This document shows positions 43,785 through 53,007 of a stretch of 64,000 nt of DNA, piece after piece. The DNA is taken from positions 30,792 through 94,791 of the forward strand of contig CAYNRU010000001.1 in NCBI GenBank assembly GCA_964399635.1, in the 5' to 3' direction. Source of the stretch: UBA4615 sp964399635 (GTDB lineage Bacteria; Pseudomonadota; Gammaproteobacteria; Burkholderiales; Burkholderiaceae_E). Made by a program: the position numbers and the translations under genes. Position 1 is the first letter of the stretch, and each line of letters begins with the position of its first letter. Under the pieces are notes generated by a model, which ran no database searches, was not told the origin of the DNA, and saw only the letters and a list, made by a program, of their open reading frames with translations.

Positions 43785-44141
43785 GTGGCCAAGCTCACCG
43801 CGCTGCTGATCGGAATGCTGCTGACCTGCTCGTTGCTGCTCGTCACCTCGCAGCATCGTGCGCGCAAGGCCTTCATCGAGCTCGAGCGGGCGCAGGCCGC
43901 GGCGCGCCGGCACGAGGTCGAGTGGAATCGCCTGCAGTTCGAGCAGACGCGCCTGGCCAAGCACTCGCTGATCGACGCGGCCGCGCGCCGCGACCTGCGC
44001 ATGCTGCCGGTGTCGCCCGAGCGCACGATCTACCTCGGTGCGCCCGGGCCCGCTGTGTCCGCCCCGGCGGCTCCCGCGGCGTCGGCGACCGTGCTGCCCG
44101 CCAGCCCGGCGCAGGTCGCCGCGGCCAGGGGGGTGAACTGA
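43785..44141 (+). CDS. ftsL: cell division protein FtsL
   Basis: 118-residue single-pass inner-membrane protein of the FtsQLB divisome complex. GTG start at 43785. A membrane helix (LTALLIGMLLTCSLLLVTSQH) is followed by a periplasmic coiled coil (RARKAFIELERAQAAARRHEVEWNRLQFEQTRLAKHSLIDAAARRDLRM) and a short Ala/Pro-rich tail. The stop overlaps the ftsI ATG by one base (TGATG). Confidence 0.92.
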   Translation: MAKLTALLIGMLLTCSLLLVTSQHRARKAFIELERAQAAARRHEVEWNRLQFEQTRLAKHSLIDAAARRDLRMLPVSPERTIYLGAPGPAVSAPAAPAASATVLPASPAQVAAARGVN

Positions 44142-45871
44142 TGGCCCGTCCTGTGCGGCTGACGCGCAACGCCCTGCTCACCGCGAAGCTGCCCGCCTGG
44201 CGCTCGCGATTCGTGCTCGGCCTGCTGGCCGCGGCCTTCGTCGCGCTCGCGCTGCGCGCCTTCTGGCTGCAGACCTGGACCAACGAGTACCTGCAGCGCC
44301 AGGGCGAGGCCCGTTACGGCCGCACGCTCGAGATCCCGGCCAACCGCGGCAAGATCGTCGACCGCACCGGCGCCGTACTCGCCACCAGCCTGCCTGCCAG
44401 AGCCATCTGGGCCGATCCGGACGACGTCGTCGCAACGCGCGAGGAGTTGAGCTCGCTCGCCAGGCTGCTGGGCATGGAGCGGCGCGATCTCGACCGCAAG
44501 CTAGGCGAAGAGAAGAACTACGTCTATATCAAGCGCCAGGTCGAGGCCGACGTGGCAGCGCGGGTCGCCGCGTTGGGCATCACCGGCATCCACCAGCGCG
44601 ACGAGCGCAAGCGCCACTACCCCGAGGGCGAGAGCGTCGCGCACATCGTCGGCTTCACCAGCGTCGAGGACGTGGGTCAGGAGGGCTTCGAGCTGTCGCA
44701 GCAGCAGCGCCTCGCCGGGAACCCGGGCAGCCGGCGGGTGATCAAGGACAACCTCGGGCGCGTCATCGAGCAGGTCGGCTCCGGGCGCGAGCCCCAGTCG
44801 GGCGACGACCTCGCGCTGTCGATCGACACTCGGATCCAGTTCCTCGCGTTCAACGCGGTGCGCGACGCCATCCGCGAGCACCGCGCCAAGGCGGGCGGTG
44901 CGGTCGTGATCGATGTGAAGACCGGCGAGGTGCTGGCGCTGGCCAACTGGCCGACCTACGACCCCAACAATCGTGCGCAGCTCACCGGCGCGCAGCTGCG
45001 CAACCGAGTGATCACCGACACCTACGAGCCGGGCTCCACGATGAAGCCCTTCTCGGTTGCGCTCGCGCTCGAGTCGGGGCGCTACAAGCCCTCGACGATG
45101 ATCGACACCGCGCCGGGCAAGCTGACCATCGGCAAGGCGACGATCGGCGACGCCCACACCTACGGTCTGCTGAGCGTCGAGCAGGTGCTGCAGAAGTCCT
45201 CGAACGTCGGCACCGTCAAGATGGCGCTGACGTTGCCCCCGCAGAAGATGTGGGAGGGCTTCACCTCGCTCGGGTTCGGGCAGCCCCCGCAGCTCGGATT
45301 CCCCGGCGCGGTCTCGGGCCGCGTGCGCCCCTACAAGACCTGGAAGCCGATCGAGCAGGCCACGATGGCTTACGGCCACGGCATCTCCGTATCGCTGATC
45401 CAGATCGCGCGCGCCTATTCCGTCTTCGCGCGCGACGGCGAGCTGATCCCGCTGACGATGCTGCGCTCGGACTTGCCGGCGGTCGGCGTGCCGGTCTTCA
45501 AGCCCGAGACCGCGCTCGCGGTGCGCAAGATGCTCGAGATGGCCGCGGGGCCGCAGGGCACCGCGCCGCTCGCACAGATCTCGGGCTACCGGGTCGGCGG
45601 CAAGACCGGCACCGCGCACAAGCAGGAGAACGGCACCTACCAGAACAAGTACATCGCATCCTTCGTCGGGTTCGCGCCGGCCTCCAGCCCGCGGATCATC
45701 GTCGCGGTGATGGTCGACGAGCCCTCGGCGGGCAAGTACTACGGCGGGCAGGTGGCTGCGCCGATGTTCGCGCGGATCACCGGGGAGACACTGCGCGCGC
45801 TGCGCGTCGCGCCCGATGCGCCGTTCGCCACGCTGATCCAGCCGGCCGAGCCGGTCCGGGAGAGCCTGTGA
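44141..45871 (+). CDS. ftsI: septal peptidoglycan transpeptidase FtsI (PBP3)
   Basis: 576-residue class B penicillin-binding protein crosslinking septal peptidoglycan in the periplasm. A single N-terminal membrane anchor (FVLGLLAAAFVALALRAFWL) is followed by the dimerisation domain (PANRGKIVDRTGAVLA) and the transpeptidase with active-site STMK (YEPGSTMKPF), SSN (LQKSSNVGT) and KTGT (VGGKTGTAHK). ATG 44141 is fixed by the TGATG overlap with ftsL. Confidence 0.96.
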   Translation: MARPVRLTRNALLTAKLPAWRSRFVLGLLAAAFVALALRAFWLQTWTNEYLQRQGEARYGRTLEIPANRGKIVDRTGAVLATSLPARAIWADPDDVVATREELSSLARLLGMERRDLDRKLGEEKNYVYIKRQVEADVAARVAALGITGIHQRDERKRHYPEGESVAHIVGFTSVEDVGQEGFELSQQQRLAGNPGSRRVIKDNLGRVIEQVGSGREPQSGDDLALSIDTRIQFLAFNAVRDAIREHRAKAGGAVVIDVKTGEVLALANWPTYDPNNRAQLTGAQLRNRVITDTYEPGSTMKPFSVALALESGRYKPSTMIDTAPGKLTIGKATIGDAHTYGLLSVEQVLQKSSNVGTVKMALTLPPQKMWEGFTSLGFGQPPQLGFPGAVSGRVRPYKTWKPIEQATMAYGHGISVSLIQIARAYSVFARDGELIPLTMLRSDLPAVGVPVFKPETALAVRKMLEMAAGPQGTAPLAQISGYRVGGKTGTAHKQENGTYQNKYIASFVGFAPASSPRIIVAVMVDEPSAGKYYGGQVAAPMFARITGETLRALRVAPDAPFATLIQPAEPVRESL

Positions 45872-47481
45872 GCGGCGCACGGAGCGAGGCGGTGAGCGAG
45901 GTCGGCAGCGTGGCGCAGCGGGCCGCCGACGTGGCCCGCTGGCTCGCGTCGGTGCTGCCGGCGGGCGCGACGCTGGTCGCCGACAGCCGCGCGGTCGCGC
46001 GCGGCGACGCGTTCTTCGCCTATCCCGGCGAGCGCGCCGACGGTCGCCGCTTTGTCGAGCAGGCGCTGGCTCGCGGTGCCGCCGCGCTGGTGATCGAGCC
46101 TCCCGCGGCGTCGGCCTGGCCGGTGCCGCACCGCGAGGTCGCCGGGCTCAAGCGCCTGTGCGGGCCGATCGCGGACGCCTTCCACGGCGCGCCGACGGCG
46201 CGGCTTGACGTCGTCGCTGTCACCGGCACCAATGGCAAGACGAGCTGCACCCAGTGGATCGCGCAGGGGCTGCAGTCGGCCGAGCGCCCGAGCGCCGTGA
46301 TCGGCACGCTCGGCGCCGGACAGCCCGACGCGCTCGAGGACGTCGGCCTGACCACGCCCGACGCGCTCGCGCTCCAGGCGCTGTTCGCGCGCTTCGCCGC
46401 GGGCGGCACCGTGGCGGTCGCGATCGAGGCCTCCTCGATCGGGCTGCACCAGCACCGCCTCGAGGGCACCCGCATCGCGGTGGCCGTGCACACCAACGTC
46501 ACGCGCGACCACCTCGACTACCACGGCACGATGGCCGCGTACGCGCAGGCCAAGGCCGCGCTGTTCGCGTGGCCCGGGCTGCGCGCCGCCGTGGTGAACC
46601 TCGACGACCCGTGGCACGCGGCCATGCTGGCCGAGGTGGCGCCCGGCGTGCAGCGCATCGGCTACCGCATCGACTTGCCCGCCGACGACGTGCAGGCGGC
46701 GCCCGGCCGCGAGACCGGCGCCGACGGCGGCAGCCCGGCCTGCCATCTCGCGGCGGGCGAGGTCGACCGCCGGCTGGTCGCACGCACCGTCGTCCCGACC
46801 GCGCAGGGCATGCGGATCGCCTTCGACGGCGACTTCGGCGCCGCGACGCTCGAGACCCCGCTGATCGGCCGCTTCAACGTGTCGAACCTGCTGGCCGTCG
46901 CTGCCTCCTGGCTCGCACTCGGCATGGGCTTCGAGCAGGTGATCTCCCGGCTCGGGCGGCTTCGGCCGGTGCCCGGCCGGCTGCAGGCGGTCGCTGCCGA
47001 GGCGGGCGGCGCCCCCGCCCCGCTGGCCGTGGTCGACTATGCCCATACGCCGGATGCGCTCGCCAACGCGCTCGACGCGCTGCGCCCGGTGGCCCGTGCG
47101 CGCGGCGGCGCGCTCTGGTGCGTGTTCGGCGCAGGCGGGGATCGCGATCCGGGCAAGCGACCACTGATGGGGTCGATCGCGCAGCGCTGCGCAGACCGCG
47201 TCGTGCTGACCAGCGACAACCCGCGCGGCGAGCCGCCCGAGGCCATCCTCGACGCGATCGCGTCCGGCCTGTCGGCGCCGCCCGTGCTGCGCGTCGCCGA
47301 CCGGGCGCGAGCGATCGCGCAGGCGCTCGCACAGGCCGGGCCGCAGGACGTCGTGCTGATCGCCGGCAAGGGCCACGAGCCCTACCAGGAAGTGGCCGGC
47401 GTGCGGCATCCCTTCCTGGATGCCGACCACGCGGCACGCGGCCTGGCCCGTCGCAGCGCCGGAGGGTCCGCCGGTGCTTGA
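45868..47481 (+). CDS. murE: UDP-MurNAc-L-Ala-D-Glu:meso-DAP ligase MurE
   Basis: 537-residue Mur ligase adding meso-diaminopimelate. ATP loop TGTNGKTSCTQW, EASSIGLHQHRLEG, carbamylated lysine region, and the meso-DAP specificity motif DNPR in TSDNPRGEPP. GTG 45868 overlaps the ftsI stop as GTGA and is preferred to the GTG at 45892; either gives a complete enzyme. Translationally coupled to ftsI and murF. Confidence 0.95.
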   Translation: MSGARSEAVSEVGSVAQRAADVARWLASVLPAGATLVADSRAVARGDAFFAYPGERADGRRFVEQALARGAAALVIEPPAASAWPVPHREVAGLKRLCGPIADAFHGAPTARLDVVAVTGTNGKTSCTQWIAQGLQSAERPSAVIGTLGAGQPDALEDVGLTTPDALALQALFARFAAGGTVAVAIEASSIGLHQHRLEGTRIAVAVHTNVTRDHLDYHGTMAAYAQAKAALFAWPGLRAAVVNLDDPWHAAMLAEVAPGVQRIGYRIDLPADDVQAAPGRETGADGGSPACHLAAGEVDRRLVARTVVPTAQGMRIAFDGDFGAATLETPLIGRFNVSNLLAVAASWLALGMGFEQVISRLGRLRPVPGRLQAVAAEAGGAPAPLAVVDYAHTPDALANALDALRPVARARGGALWCVFGAGGDRDPGKRPLMGSIAQRCADRVVLTSDNPRGEPPEAILDAIASGLSAPPVLRVADRARAIAQALAQAGPQDVVLIAGKGHEPYQEVAGVRHPFLDADHAARGLARRSAGGSAGA

Positions 47482-48856
47482 CCTGCGCGAGGCCTTCGAG
47501 TCGCTCGGCACGGGTCGGCTGATCGCGGCCGACCCGGGCGAGGGCGTCCCCGCCTTGACGGGGGTCGCCACCGATACCCGCGCGGTGCGCCGCGGCGAGC
47601 TGTTCGTCGCGCTGCGCGGCGAGCACCACGACGCCCACGACTTCGTCGGGCAGGCGATCGAGGCCGGCGCCGCCGCGCTGATGATCGAGCGCTGGACGCC
47701 CGGCTGCCGTCCGCCGGTGCTGTGGGTCGACGACACGCGCCGCGGGCTCGGCGAGATCGCGATCGGCTGGCGCCGGCGCTTCGTGCTGCCGGTGATCGCG
47801 GTGGCGGGCAGCAACGGCAAGACGACGGTCAAGGAGATGATCGCCGCGGTGCTCGCCGCGCACGTCGGCGAGGGCGCGCGACTCGCCACCCGCGGCAACC
47901 TGAACAACGACATCGGCGTGCCGCTGACCGTGCTGCGGCTCGAGGCGTGCCATCGCGCGGCGGTCATCGAGCTCGGCATGAACCGGCCGGGCGAGATCGC
48001 CTGGCTGGCCGAGATCGCGCGCGCCGACGTCGCGCTGGTCAACAACGCGCAGCGCGAGCACCAGGAGTTCCTGCACACCGTCGAGGCGACCGCGCGGGAG
48101 AACGGCGCTGCGATCGCAGCGCTGCCGGCGACCGGCGTCGCGGTCTACCCGGGCGACGACCCGCACGCACCGCTGTGGCGCGAGCTCGCCGGCGCGCGGC
48201 GCCGGCTCGAGTTCGGACTGGACCCCCGGTGCGCGGTGAGCGCCGGGTCCGGTGCGCGGCCCGAAGGCTTCACGATGTCGATCGAGGGCGTGCCCCTCGA
48301 GGTCTCGATCGCGATCGACGGCGTGCACAACGTGCGCAACGCGCTCGCCGCCGCAGCCTGCTGCCACGCGATCGGGGTGCCTGCCCCGACCATCGCCCGC
48401 GGCCTGGCCGACTTCCGCCCGGCCGCCGGGCGGTTGCGTCGCCTGCGGTCCGACGGCGGCGCCGCGCTCATCGACGACAGCTACAACGCCAACCCCGATT
48501 CGGTGCGCGCCGCGATCGACGTGCTGGCCGGCCATGGAGGCATCCGCGTGCTGGTGCTGGGCGACATGGGCGAGGTGGGCGAGCAGGGGCCGCAGTTCCA
48601 CGAGGAGGTGGGCGCCTACGCGCGCGCCGCCGGGATCGAGCGGCTGCTTGCCTTCGGGCCGGCGTCCACGCGCAGCGTGCAGGCCTTCGGCGAGGGCGCC
48701 GAGCACGCCGACACGATCGAGGCGGTGTGCGAGCGGGCGTGCGCGCTCGCGCTGCCGGGCGCGACGCTGCTCGTGAAGGGATCGCGCTCGATGCGCATGG
48801 AGCGCGTGTTGAAGGCGCTTGCCGGATCGACATCAAGCGACGGAGGGCACCACTGA
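47474..48856 (+). CDS. murF: UDP-MurNAc-tripeptide:D-Ala-D-Ala ligase MurF
   Basis: 460-residue Mur ligase completing the UDP-MurNAc pentapeptide. ATP loop AGSNGKTTVKEMI, TRGNLNNDIGVPLTVLRL, IELGMNRPGEIAWLAEIA, and the third-domain DDSYNANPDSVRAAIDVL and VLGDMGEVGE motifs are diagnostic. GTG 47474 overlaps the murE stop by 8 bases. Confidence 0.95.
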   Translation: MLDLREAFESLGTGRLIAADPGEGVPALTGVATDTRAVRRGELFVALRGEHHDAHDFVGQAIEAGAAALMIERWTPGCRPPVLWVDDTRRGLGEIAIGWRRRFVLPVIAVAGSNGKTTVKEMIAAVLAAHVGEGARLATRGNLNNDIGVPLTVLRLEACHRAAVIELGMNRPGEIAWLAEIARADVALVNNAQREHQEFLHTVEATARENGAAIAALPATGVAVYPGDDPHAPLWRELAGARRRLEFGLDPRCAVSAGSGARPEGFTMSIEGVPLEVSIAIDGVHNVRNALAAAACCHAIGVPAPTIARGLADFRPAAGRLRRLRSDGGAALIDDSYNANPDSVRAAIDVLAGHGGIRVLVLGDMGEVGEQGPQFHEEVGAYARAAGIERLLAFGPASTRSVQAFGEGAEHADTIEAVCERACALALPGATLLVKGSRSMRMERVLKALAGSTSSDGGHH

Positions 48857-50025
48857 TGCTGCTCGAGCTGGCCCAGTGGCTGTCGAAGGACTATCGGTTC
48901 TTCTCGGTGTTCAACTACATCACGCTGCGCACGGTGCTCGCCACGCTCACCGCGCTGGGCGTGGGCCTGCTCGCCGGGCCGTGGCTGATCCGCAAGCTCG
49001 CGCAGCTCAAGATCGGTCAGGCGGTGCGCAGCGACGGCCCGCAGACCCACCTCTCCAAGTCGGGCACCCCGACGATGGGCGGCGCGCTGATCCTGATCGG
49101 CATCGGCATCGCGACCCTCCTGTGGGCCGACCTCGGCAACCGCTTCGTGTGGGCGGTGCTGGTGGTGACAGTGGGGTTCGGTGCGATCGGCTGGATCGAC
49201 GACTACCGCAAGGTCGTGCACAAGAACCCCAAGGGCATGTCGGCGCGCGACAAGTTCTTCTGGCAGTCCCTGATCGGCGGCATCGCCGCGATCTACCTGG
49301 CGTTCGCGGTCCCCGCGAAGTCCAACGAGGAGGCGCTGCAGCTGGTGGTGCAGTGGTTCGCGACCGGCTTCCAGATGGGCCTGCCGCCGCGGGCCGACCT
49401 GATCGTGCCGTTCTTCAAGACCGTGTCCTATCCGCTCGGCGTGTTCGGCTTCATCGCGCTGACCTACCTGGTGATCGTCGGCACGAGCAATGCGGTGAAC
49501 CTGACCGACGGCGCGGACGGCCTGGCCATCATGCCGGCGGTGCTGGTCGGCGCGGCGCTCGGGCTCTTCGCCTACGTGACCGGCAACGCGGTGTTCGCGC
49601 GCTACCTGCTGATCCCCTGGGTGCCCGGGGCCGGGGAGCTTGCCGTGTTCTGCGGCGCGATTGCTGGCGCGGGCCTGGCCTTCCTATGGTTCAACGCCTA
49701 TCCGGCCCAGGTCTTCATGGGCGACGTGGGCGCGCTCGCGCTCGGCGGGGCGCTGGGCACGGTCGCCGTGATCGTGCGCCAGGAGATCCTGCTGTTCATC
49801 ATGGGCGGGGTGTTCGTCGCCGAGACGGTGTCGGTGATGATGCAGGTGAGCTACTTCAAGTACACCAAGCGGCGCTACGGCGTCGGGCGCCGGATCTTCC
49901 GGATGGCGCCGCTGCACCACCACTTCGAGGTCGGCGGCGTCAAGGAGTCGCAGGTCGTCGTGCGGTTCTGGATCGTCACGATGATGCTCGTGCTGTTCGG
50001 CCTGTCGTCGCTGAAGCTGCGGTGA
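48856..50025 (+). CDS. mraY: phospho-MurNAc-pentapeptide transferase MraY
   Basis: 389-residue polytopic inner-membrane enzyme that makes lipid I from UDP-MurNAc-pentapeptide and undecaprenyl phosphate. About ten membrane helices. Catalytic loops: GTPTMGG, IGWIDDYRKV (Asp-Asp), NLTDGADGLAI, MGDVGALALGGALG and the histidine triad APLHHHFE. ATG 48856 overlaps the murF stop. Confidence 0.96.
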   Translation: MLLELAQWLSKDYRFFSVFNYITLRTVLATLTALGVGLLAGPWLIRKLAQLKIGQAVRSDGPQTHLSKSGTPTMGGALILIGIGIATLLWADLGNRFVWAVLVVTVGFGAIGWIDDYRKVVHKNPKGMSARDKFFWQSLIGGIAAIYLAFAVPAKSNEEALQLVVQWFATGFQMGLPPRADLIVPFFKTVSYPLGVFGFIALTYLVIVGTSNAVNLTDGADGLAIMPAVLVGAALGLFAYVTGNAVFARYLLIPWVPGAGELAVFCGAIAGAGLAFLWFNAYPAQVFMGDVGALALGGALGTVAVIVRQEILLFIMGGVFVAETVSVMMQVSYFKYTKRRYGVGRRIFRMAPLHHHFEVGGVKESQVVVRFWIVTMMLVLFGLSSLKLR

Positions 50026-50032
50026 CCGCGCG

Positions 50033-51814
50033 ATGACCGATCCCGTCCACGACCCCGCGGGCCTGCCGCCCGTCGAGCCGCCCGGTTGCGACGCGACTGT
50101 GCACGCCGAGCGCATCGACGCCGAGCGCGAGGCCGCGCAGCGTGCCGAAGCCGAGCGCGCCGCGGCCGAGCGCGCCGCGGCCCAGGCGCAGGCGCGCGCC
50201 GTCGCGCTCGCCCATGCCGAGTCCCGCGCGGCGCTCGCCGGGCGCCACGTGCTGGTGGCCGGGCTGGGCGAGTCCGGCCTCGCAATCGCGCGCTGGGCCG
50301 CCTTCAGGGGCGCCGCGGTCACCGTCGCCGACAGCCGCGACGCGCCGCCGCAGCTGGCCGCGTTGCGGGCTGCCTGCCCCGACGCCCGCTTCGTCGGCGG
50401 GGCGCTCGCGCCCGCGCTGCTCGAGGGCGTCGACCTCGTCGGCTGGAGCCAGGGTCTGTCGCCGCTGCTCGGCCCGGCGGTCGCGCTGCACGACGCCGCC
50501 CGTGCCGCGGGCCTGCCGATCTGGGGCGAGCTCGAGTTCTTCGCGCGCGAGTTCGCTCGGCTGCGCGCCGCCGGGTACGAGGGCAAGGTGGTGGCCATCA
50601 CCGGCACCAACGGCAAGACCACCACGACGCGGCTGGTCGGTCACCTGTGCCGCCAGGCCGGGCTGCGGGTCGCGGTGGCCGGCAACATCAGTCCGGCCGC
50701 GCTCGAGGCGCTGCGCGAGGCGATCGAGCACGACGACCTTCCCCAGGTCTGGGTGCTCGAGGCGGCCAGCTACCAGCTCGCGCTCGCCGAGAGCTTCGCG
50801 CCCGACTGCGCGGCCGTGCTCAACCTGAGCCAGGACCACCTCGACTGGCACGGCACGATGGCCGGCTACGTCGATGCCAAGCAGCGTATCTACGCGCCGG
50901 GCACCGTGTGCGTGTTCAATCGCGACGACCCGCTGACCGTACCTGGTGCGACCCTGGCGGCGCCGGCCGACGCGGCCCAGGCCGCCGACGACACGCAGGC
51001 CGGCTCCAAGGCCGAGCGGCTCGCCGCGCGCCGCGCCGCGGCACGCGCGGCCAAGGCAGCCGCCCTGGCCGATGCCGCCCGGCCCACCGTGTCCTTCGGG
51101 TTGGACGCACCCGCCACGGCGCCCGGCTTCGGCATCGTGCGCGACGGGGGGCTCTCCTGGCTGGCCGAGGCCGTGCCCGACGAGGACGCCCCCGCAGGCC
51201 GGCGCCGCAAGGACGCCGCGGGTATCCGCCTGCGGCGCCTGATGCCGGCCGACGCGCTGCGCATTCGCGGCGCCCACAACCAGGCCAACGCGCTGGCCGC
51301 GCTCGCGCTGGCCCGCGCGATCGACGTGCCGATGGCGGCGATGCTGCACGGCCTGCGGGCGTTCCAGGGCGAGCCGCACCGCTGCGAGCTGGTCGCGGTG
51401 ATCCGCGACATCGAGTGGTACGACGACAGCAAGGGCACCAACGTGGGCGCGACCGTCGCCGCGCTCGGCGGCCTCGGTAAGCCGGCGGTGCTGATCGCGG
51501 GCGGCGACGGCAAGGGCCAGGACTTCTCGCCGCTCGCGCCGGCCGTGGCCGCGAACGCGACGGCTGTGCTGTTGATCGGGCGTGACGCGGCGCGCATCCG
51601 CGAAGCGCTCGCCGACACCGGCGTGCCGCTCGAGGACTGCGCGAGCCTCGAGGAGGCGGTCGCGCGCGCCGCGCTGCTCGTGCTGCCCGGGCAGGCGGTG
51701 CTGCTGTCGCCGGCCTGTGCGAGCTTCGACATGTTCCGCAACTACGGGCACCGGGCCGAGGTGTTCGTCGGCGCCGTCCAGCGGATCGCCGAGGAGGACG
51801 GCCAGCCATGCTGA
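50033..51814 (+). CDS. murD: UDP-MurNAc-L-Ala:D-Glu ligase MurD, with extra segments
   Basis: 593-residue Mur ligase adding D-Glu; typical MurD proteins are about 440-500. The catalytic core is intact: VLVAGLGESGLA from residue 73, ATP loop TGTNGKTTTTRL at 191-202, EAASYQLALAESF, QDHLDWHG, DSKGTNVGAT and SPACASFDMF. Extra material is an N-terminal Ala/Glu/Arg-rich coiled-coil-like stretch (residues 20-66), an Ala/Arg/Lys-rich insertion (308-350) and a charged loop near 385-400, all outside core motifs. The ATG at 50033, 7 bases after mraY, has no strong ribosome site, so part of the N-terminal extension could be untranslated. Confidence 0.93.
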   Translation: MTDPVHDPAGLPPVEPPGCDATVHAERIDAEREAAQRAEAERAAAERAAAQAQARAVALAHAESRAALAGRHVLVAGLGESGLAIARWAAFRGAAVTVADSRDAPPQLAALRAACPDARFVGGALAPALLEGVDLVGWSQGLSPLLGPAVALHDAARAAGLPIWGELEFFAREFARLRAAGYEGKVVAITGTNGKTTTTRLVGHLCRQAGLRVAVAGNISPAALEALREAIEHDDLPQVWVLEAASYQLALAESFAPDCAAVLNLSQDHLDWHGTMAGYVDAKQRIYAPGTVCVFNRDDPLTVPGATLAAPADAAQAADDTQAGSKAERLAARRAAARAAKAAALADAARPTVSFGLDAPATAPGFGIVRDGGLSWLAEAVPDEDAPAGRRRKDAAGIRLRRLMPADALRIRGAHNQANALAALALARAIDVPMAAMLHGLRAFQGEPHRCELVAVIRDIEWYDDSKGTNVGATVAALGGLGKPAVLIAGGDGKGQDFSPLAPAVAANATAVLLIGRDAARIREALADTGVPLEDCASLEEAVARAALLVLPGQAVLLSPACASFDMFRNYGHRAEVFVGAVQRIAEEDGQPC

Positions 51815-53007
51815 GCCTCCGACTGCCACGGAGCGGCGTCCAGGGCGCCGGGCGCACCGCATCGGGCGGCTCGGTGGCCGAGTTCGACCTGCCGCTGCTG
51901 TGGGCGGCCATCGTGCTGATGCTGTTCGGCATGGTGATGGTCTATTCGGCCTCGATCGCGCTGCCCGACTCGTCGCGCTTCGCGAGCCTGCGTACCACGC
52001 ACCACCTGACGCGCCACGCCCTGGCGCTGGTGATCAGCCTGTGCGCCGGGCTGTTCGCATTCGCGATTCCGGTGCAGCGCTGGCAGAAGGCCGCGCCGTG
52101 GCTGTTCGTCGCGGGGCTGGTGCTTCTGGTGCTGGTCCTGGTGCCGGGGATCGGGCGGGTCGTGCTCGGCGCGCGGCGCTGGATCTCGCTCGGGCCCATG
52201 AACTTGCAGCCCTCAGAGCTGATGAAGCTCTTCGTCGTGCTCTACGCCGCCGACTACGCGGTCCGCAAGCAGGACTGGATGCACGAGTTCCGCAAGGGAT
52301 TCGCGCCGATGGCGGCGGTGATGATGCTGATCGGCCTGCTGCTGCTGCTCGAGCCCGACCTCGGCGCGTTCATCGTGATCGTCGCGATCGCGATGGGGCT
52401 GCTGTTCCTCGGCGGCGTGAGCGTGCGCCTGTTCGCCGGCCTGTCGGTGACGATGCTCCTGACCTTCTTCACGCTGATCTGGGCGTCGCCGTGGCGGCGC
52501 GAGCGCATATTCGCCTACCTCGATCCGTTCGACGAGAAGATCACGCTCGGCAAGGGCTACCAGCTGTCGCACTCGCTGATCGCCTTCGGCCGCGGCGAGT
52601 GGTTCGGCGTCGGCCTGGGCGGCAGCGTCGAGAAATGGCACTACCTGCCCGAGGCGCATACCGACTTCCTGCTCGCGGTGATCGGCGAGGAGCTGGGCCT
52701 GCTGGGCGTGCTGGTGGTGATCGTGCTGTTCTTCTGGCTGGTGCGGCGCTGCTTCGAGATCGGCCGCCAGGCGATCGCGCTCGACCGCCACTTCGCGGGT
52801 CTGGTCGCGCAGGGCGCAGGCCTGTGGCTGGGTACGCAGGCCTTCATCAACATGGGCGTGAACCTCGGCCTGCTGCCGACCAAGGGGCTGACCCTGCCCC
52901 TGATGAGCTATGGCGGGTCGGCCATCCTGGTCAACTGCGTGATGCTGGCGATCGTGCTGCGCATCGACTTCGAGAGCCGCAGGATGATGCGGGGGGGCGT
53001 CTCGTGA
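51808..53007 (+). CDS. ftsW: septal peptidoglycan glycosyltransferase FtsW (SEDS)
   Basis: 399-residue SEDS glycan polymerase partnering FtsI at the septum. About ten membrane helices. Conserved SEDS features: MVMVYSAS, ARRWISLGPMNLQPSELMKL, LLLLEPDLGAFIVI (the catalytic-region Asp), GGSVEKWHYLPEAHTDFLLAVIGEELG and LMSYGGSAILVN. ATG 51808 overlaps the murD stop. Confidence 0.95.
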   Translation: MLSLRLPRSGVQGAGRTASGGSVAEFDLPLLWAAIVLMLFGMVMVYSASIALPDSSRFASLRTTHHLTRHALALVISLCAGLFAFAIPVQRWQKAAPWLFVAGLVLLVLVLVPGIGRVVLGARRWISLGPMNLQPSELMKLFVVLYAADYAVRKQDWMHEFRKGFAPMAAVMMLIGLLLLLEPDLGAFIVIVAIAMGLLFLGGVSVRLFAGLSVTMLLTFFTLIWASPWRRERIFAYLDPFDEKITLGKGYQLSHSLIAFGRGEWFGVGLGGSVEKWHYLPEAHTDFLLAVIGEELGLLGVLVVIVLFFWLVRRCFEIGRQAIALDRHFAGLVAQGAGLWLGTQAFINMGVNLGLLPTKGLTLPLMSYGGSAILVNCVMLAIVLRIDFESRRMMRGGVS

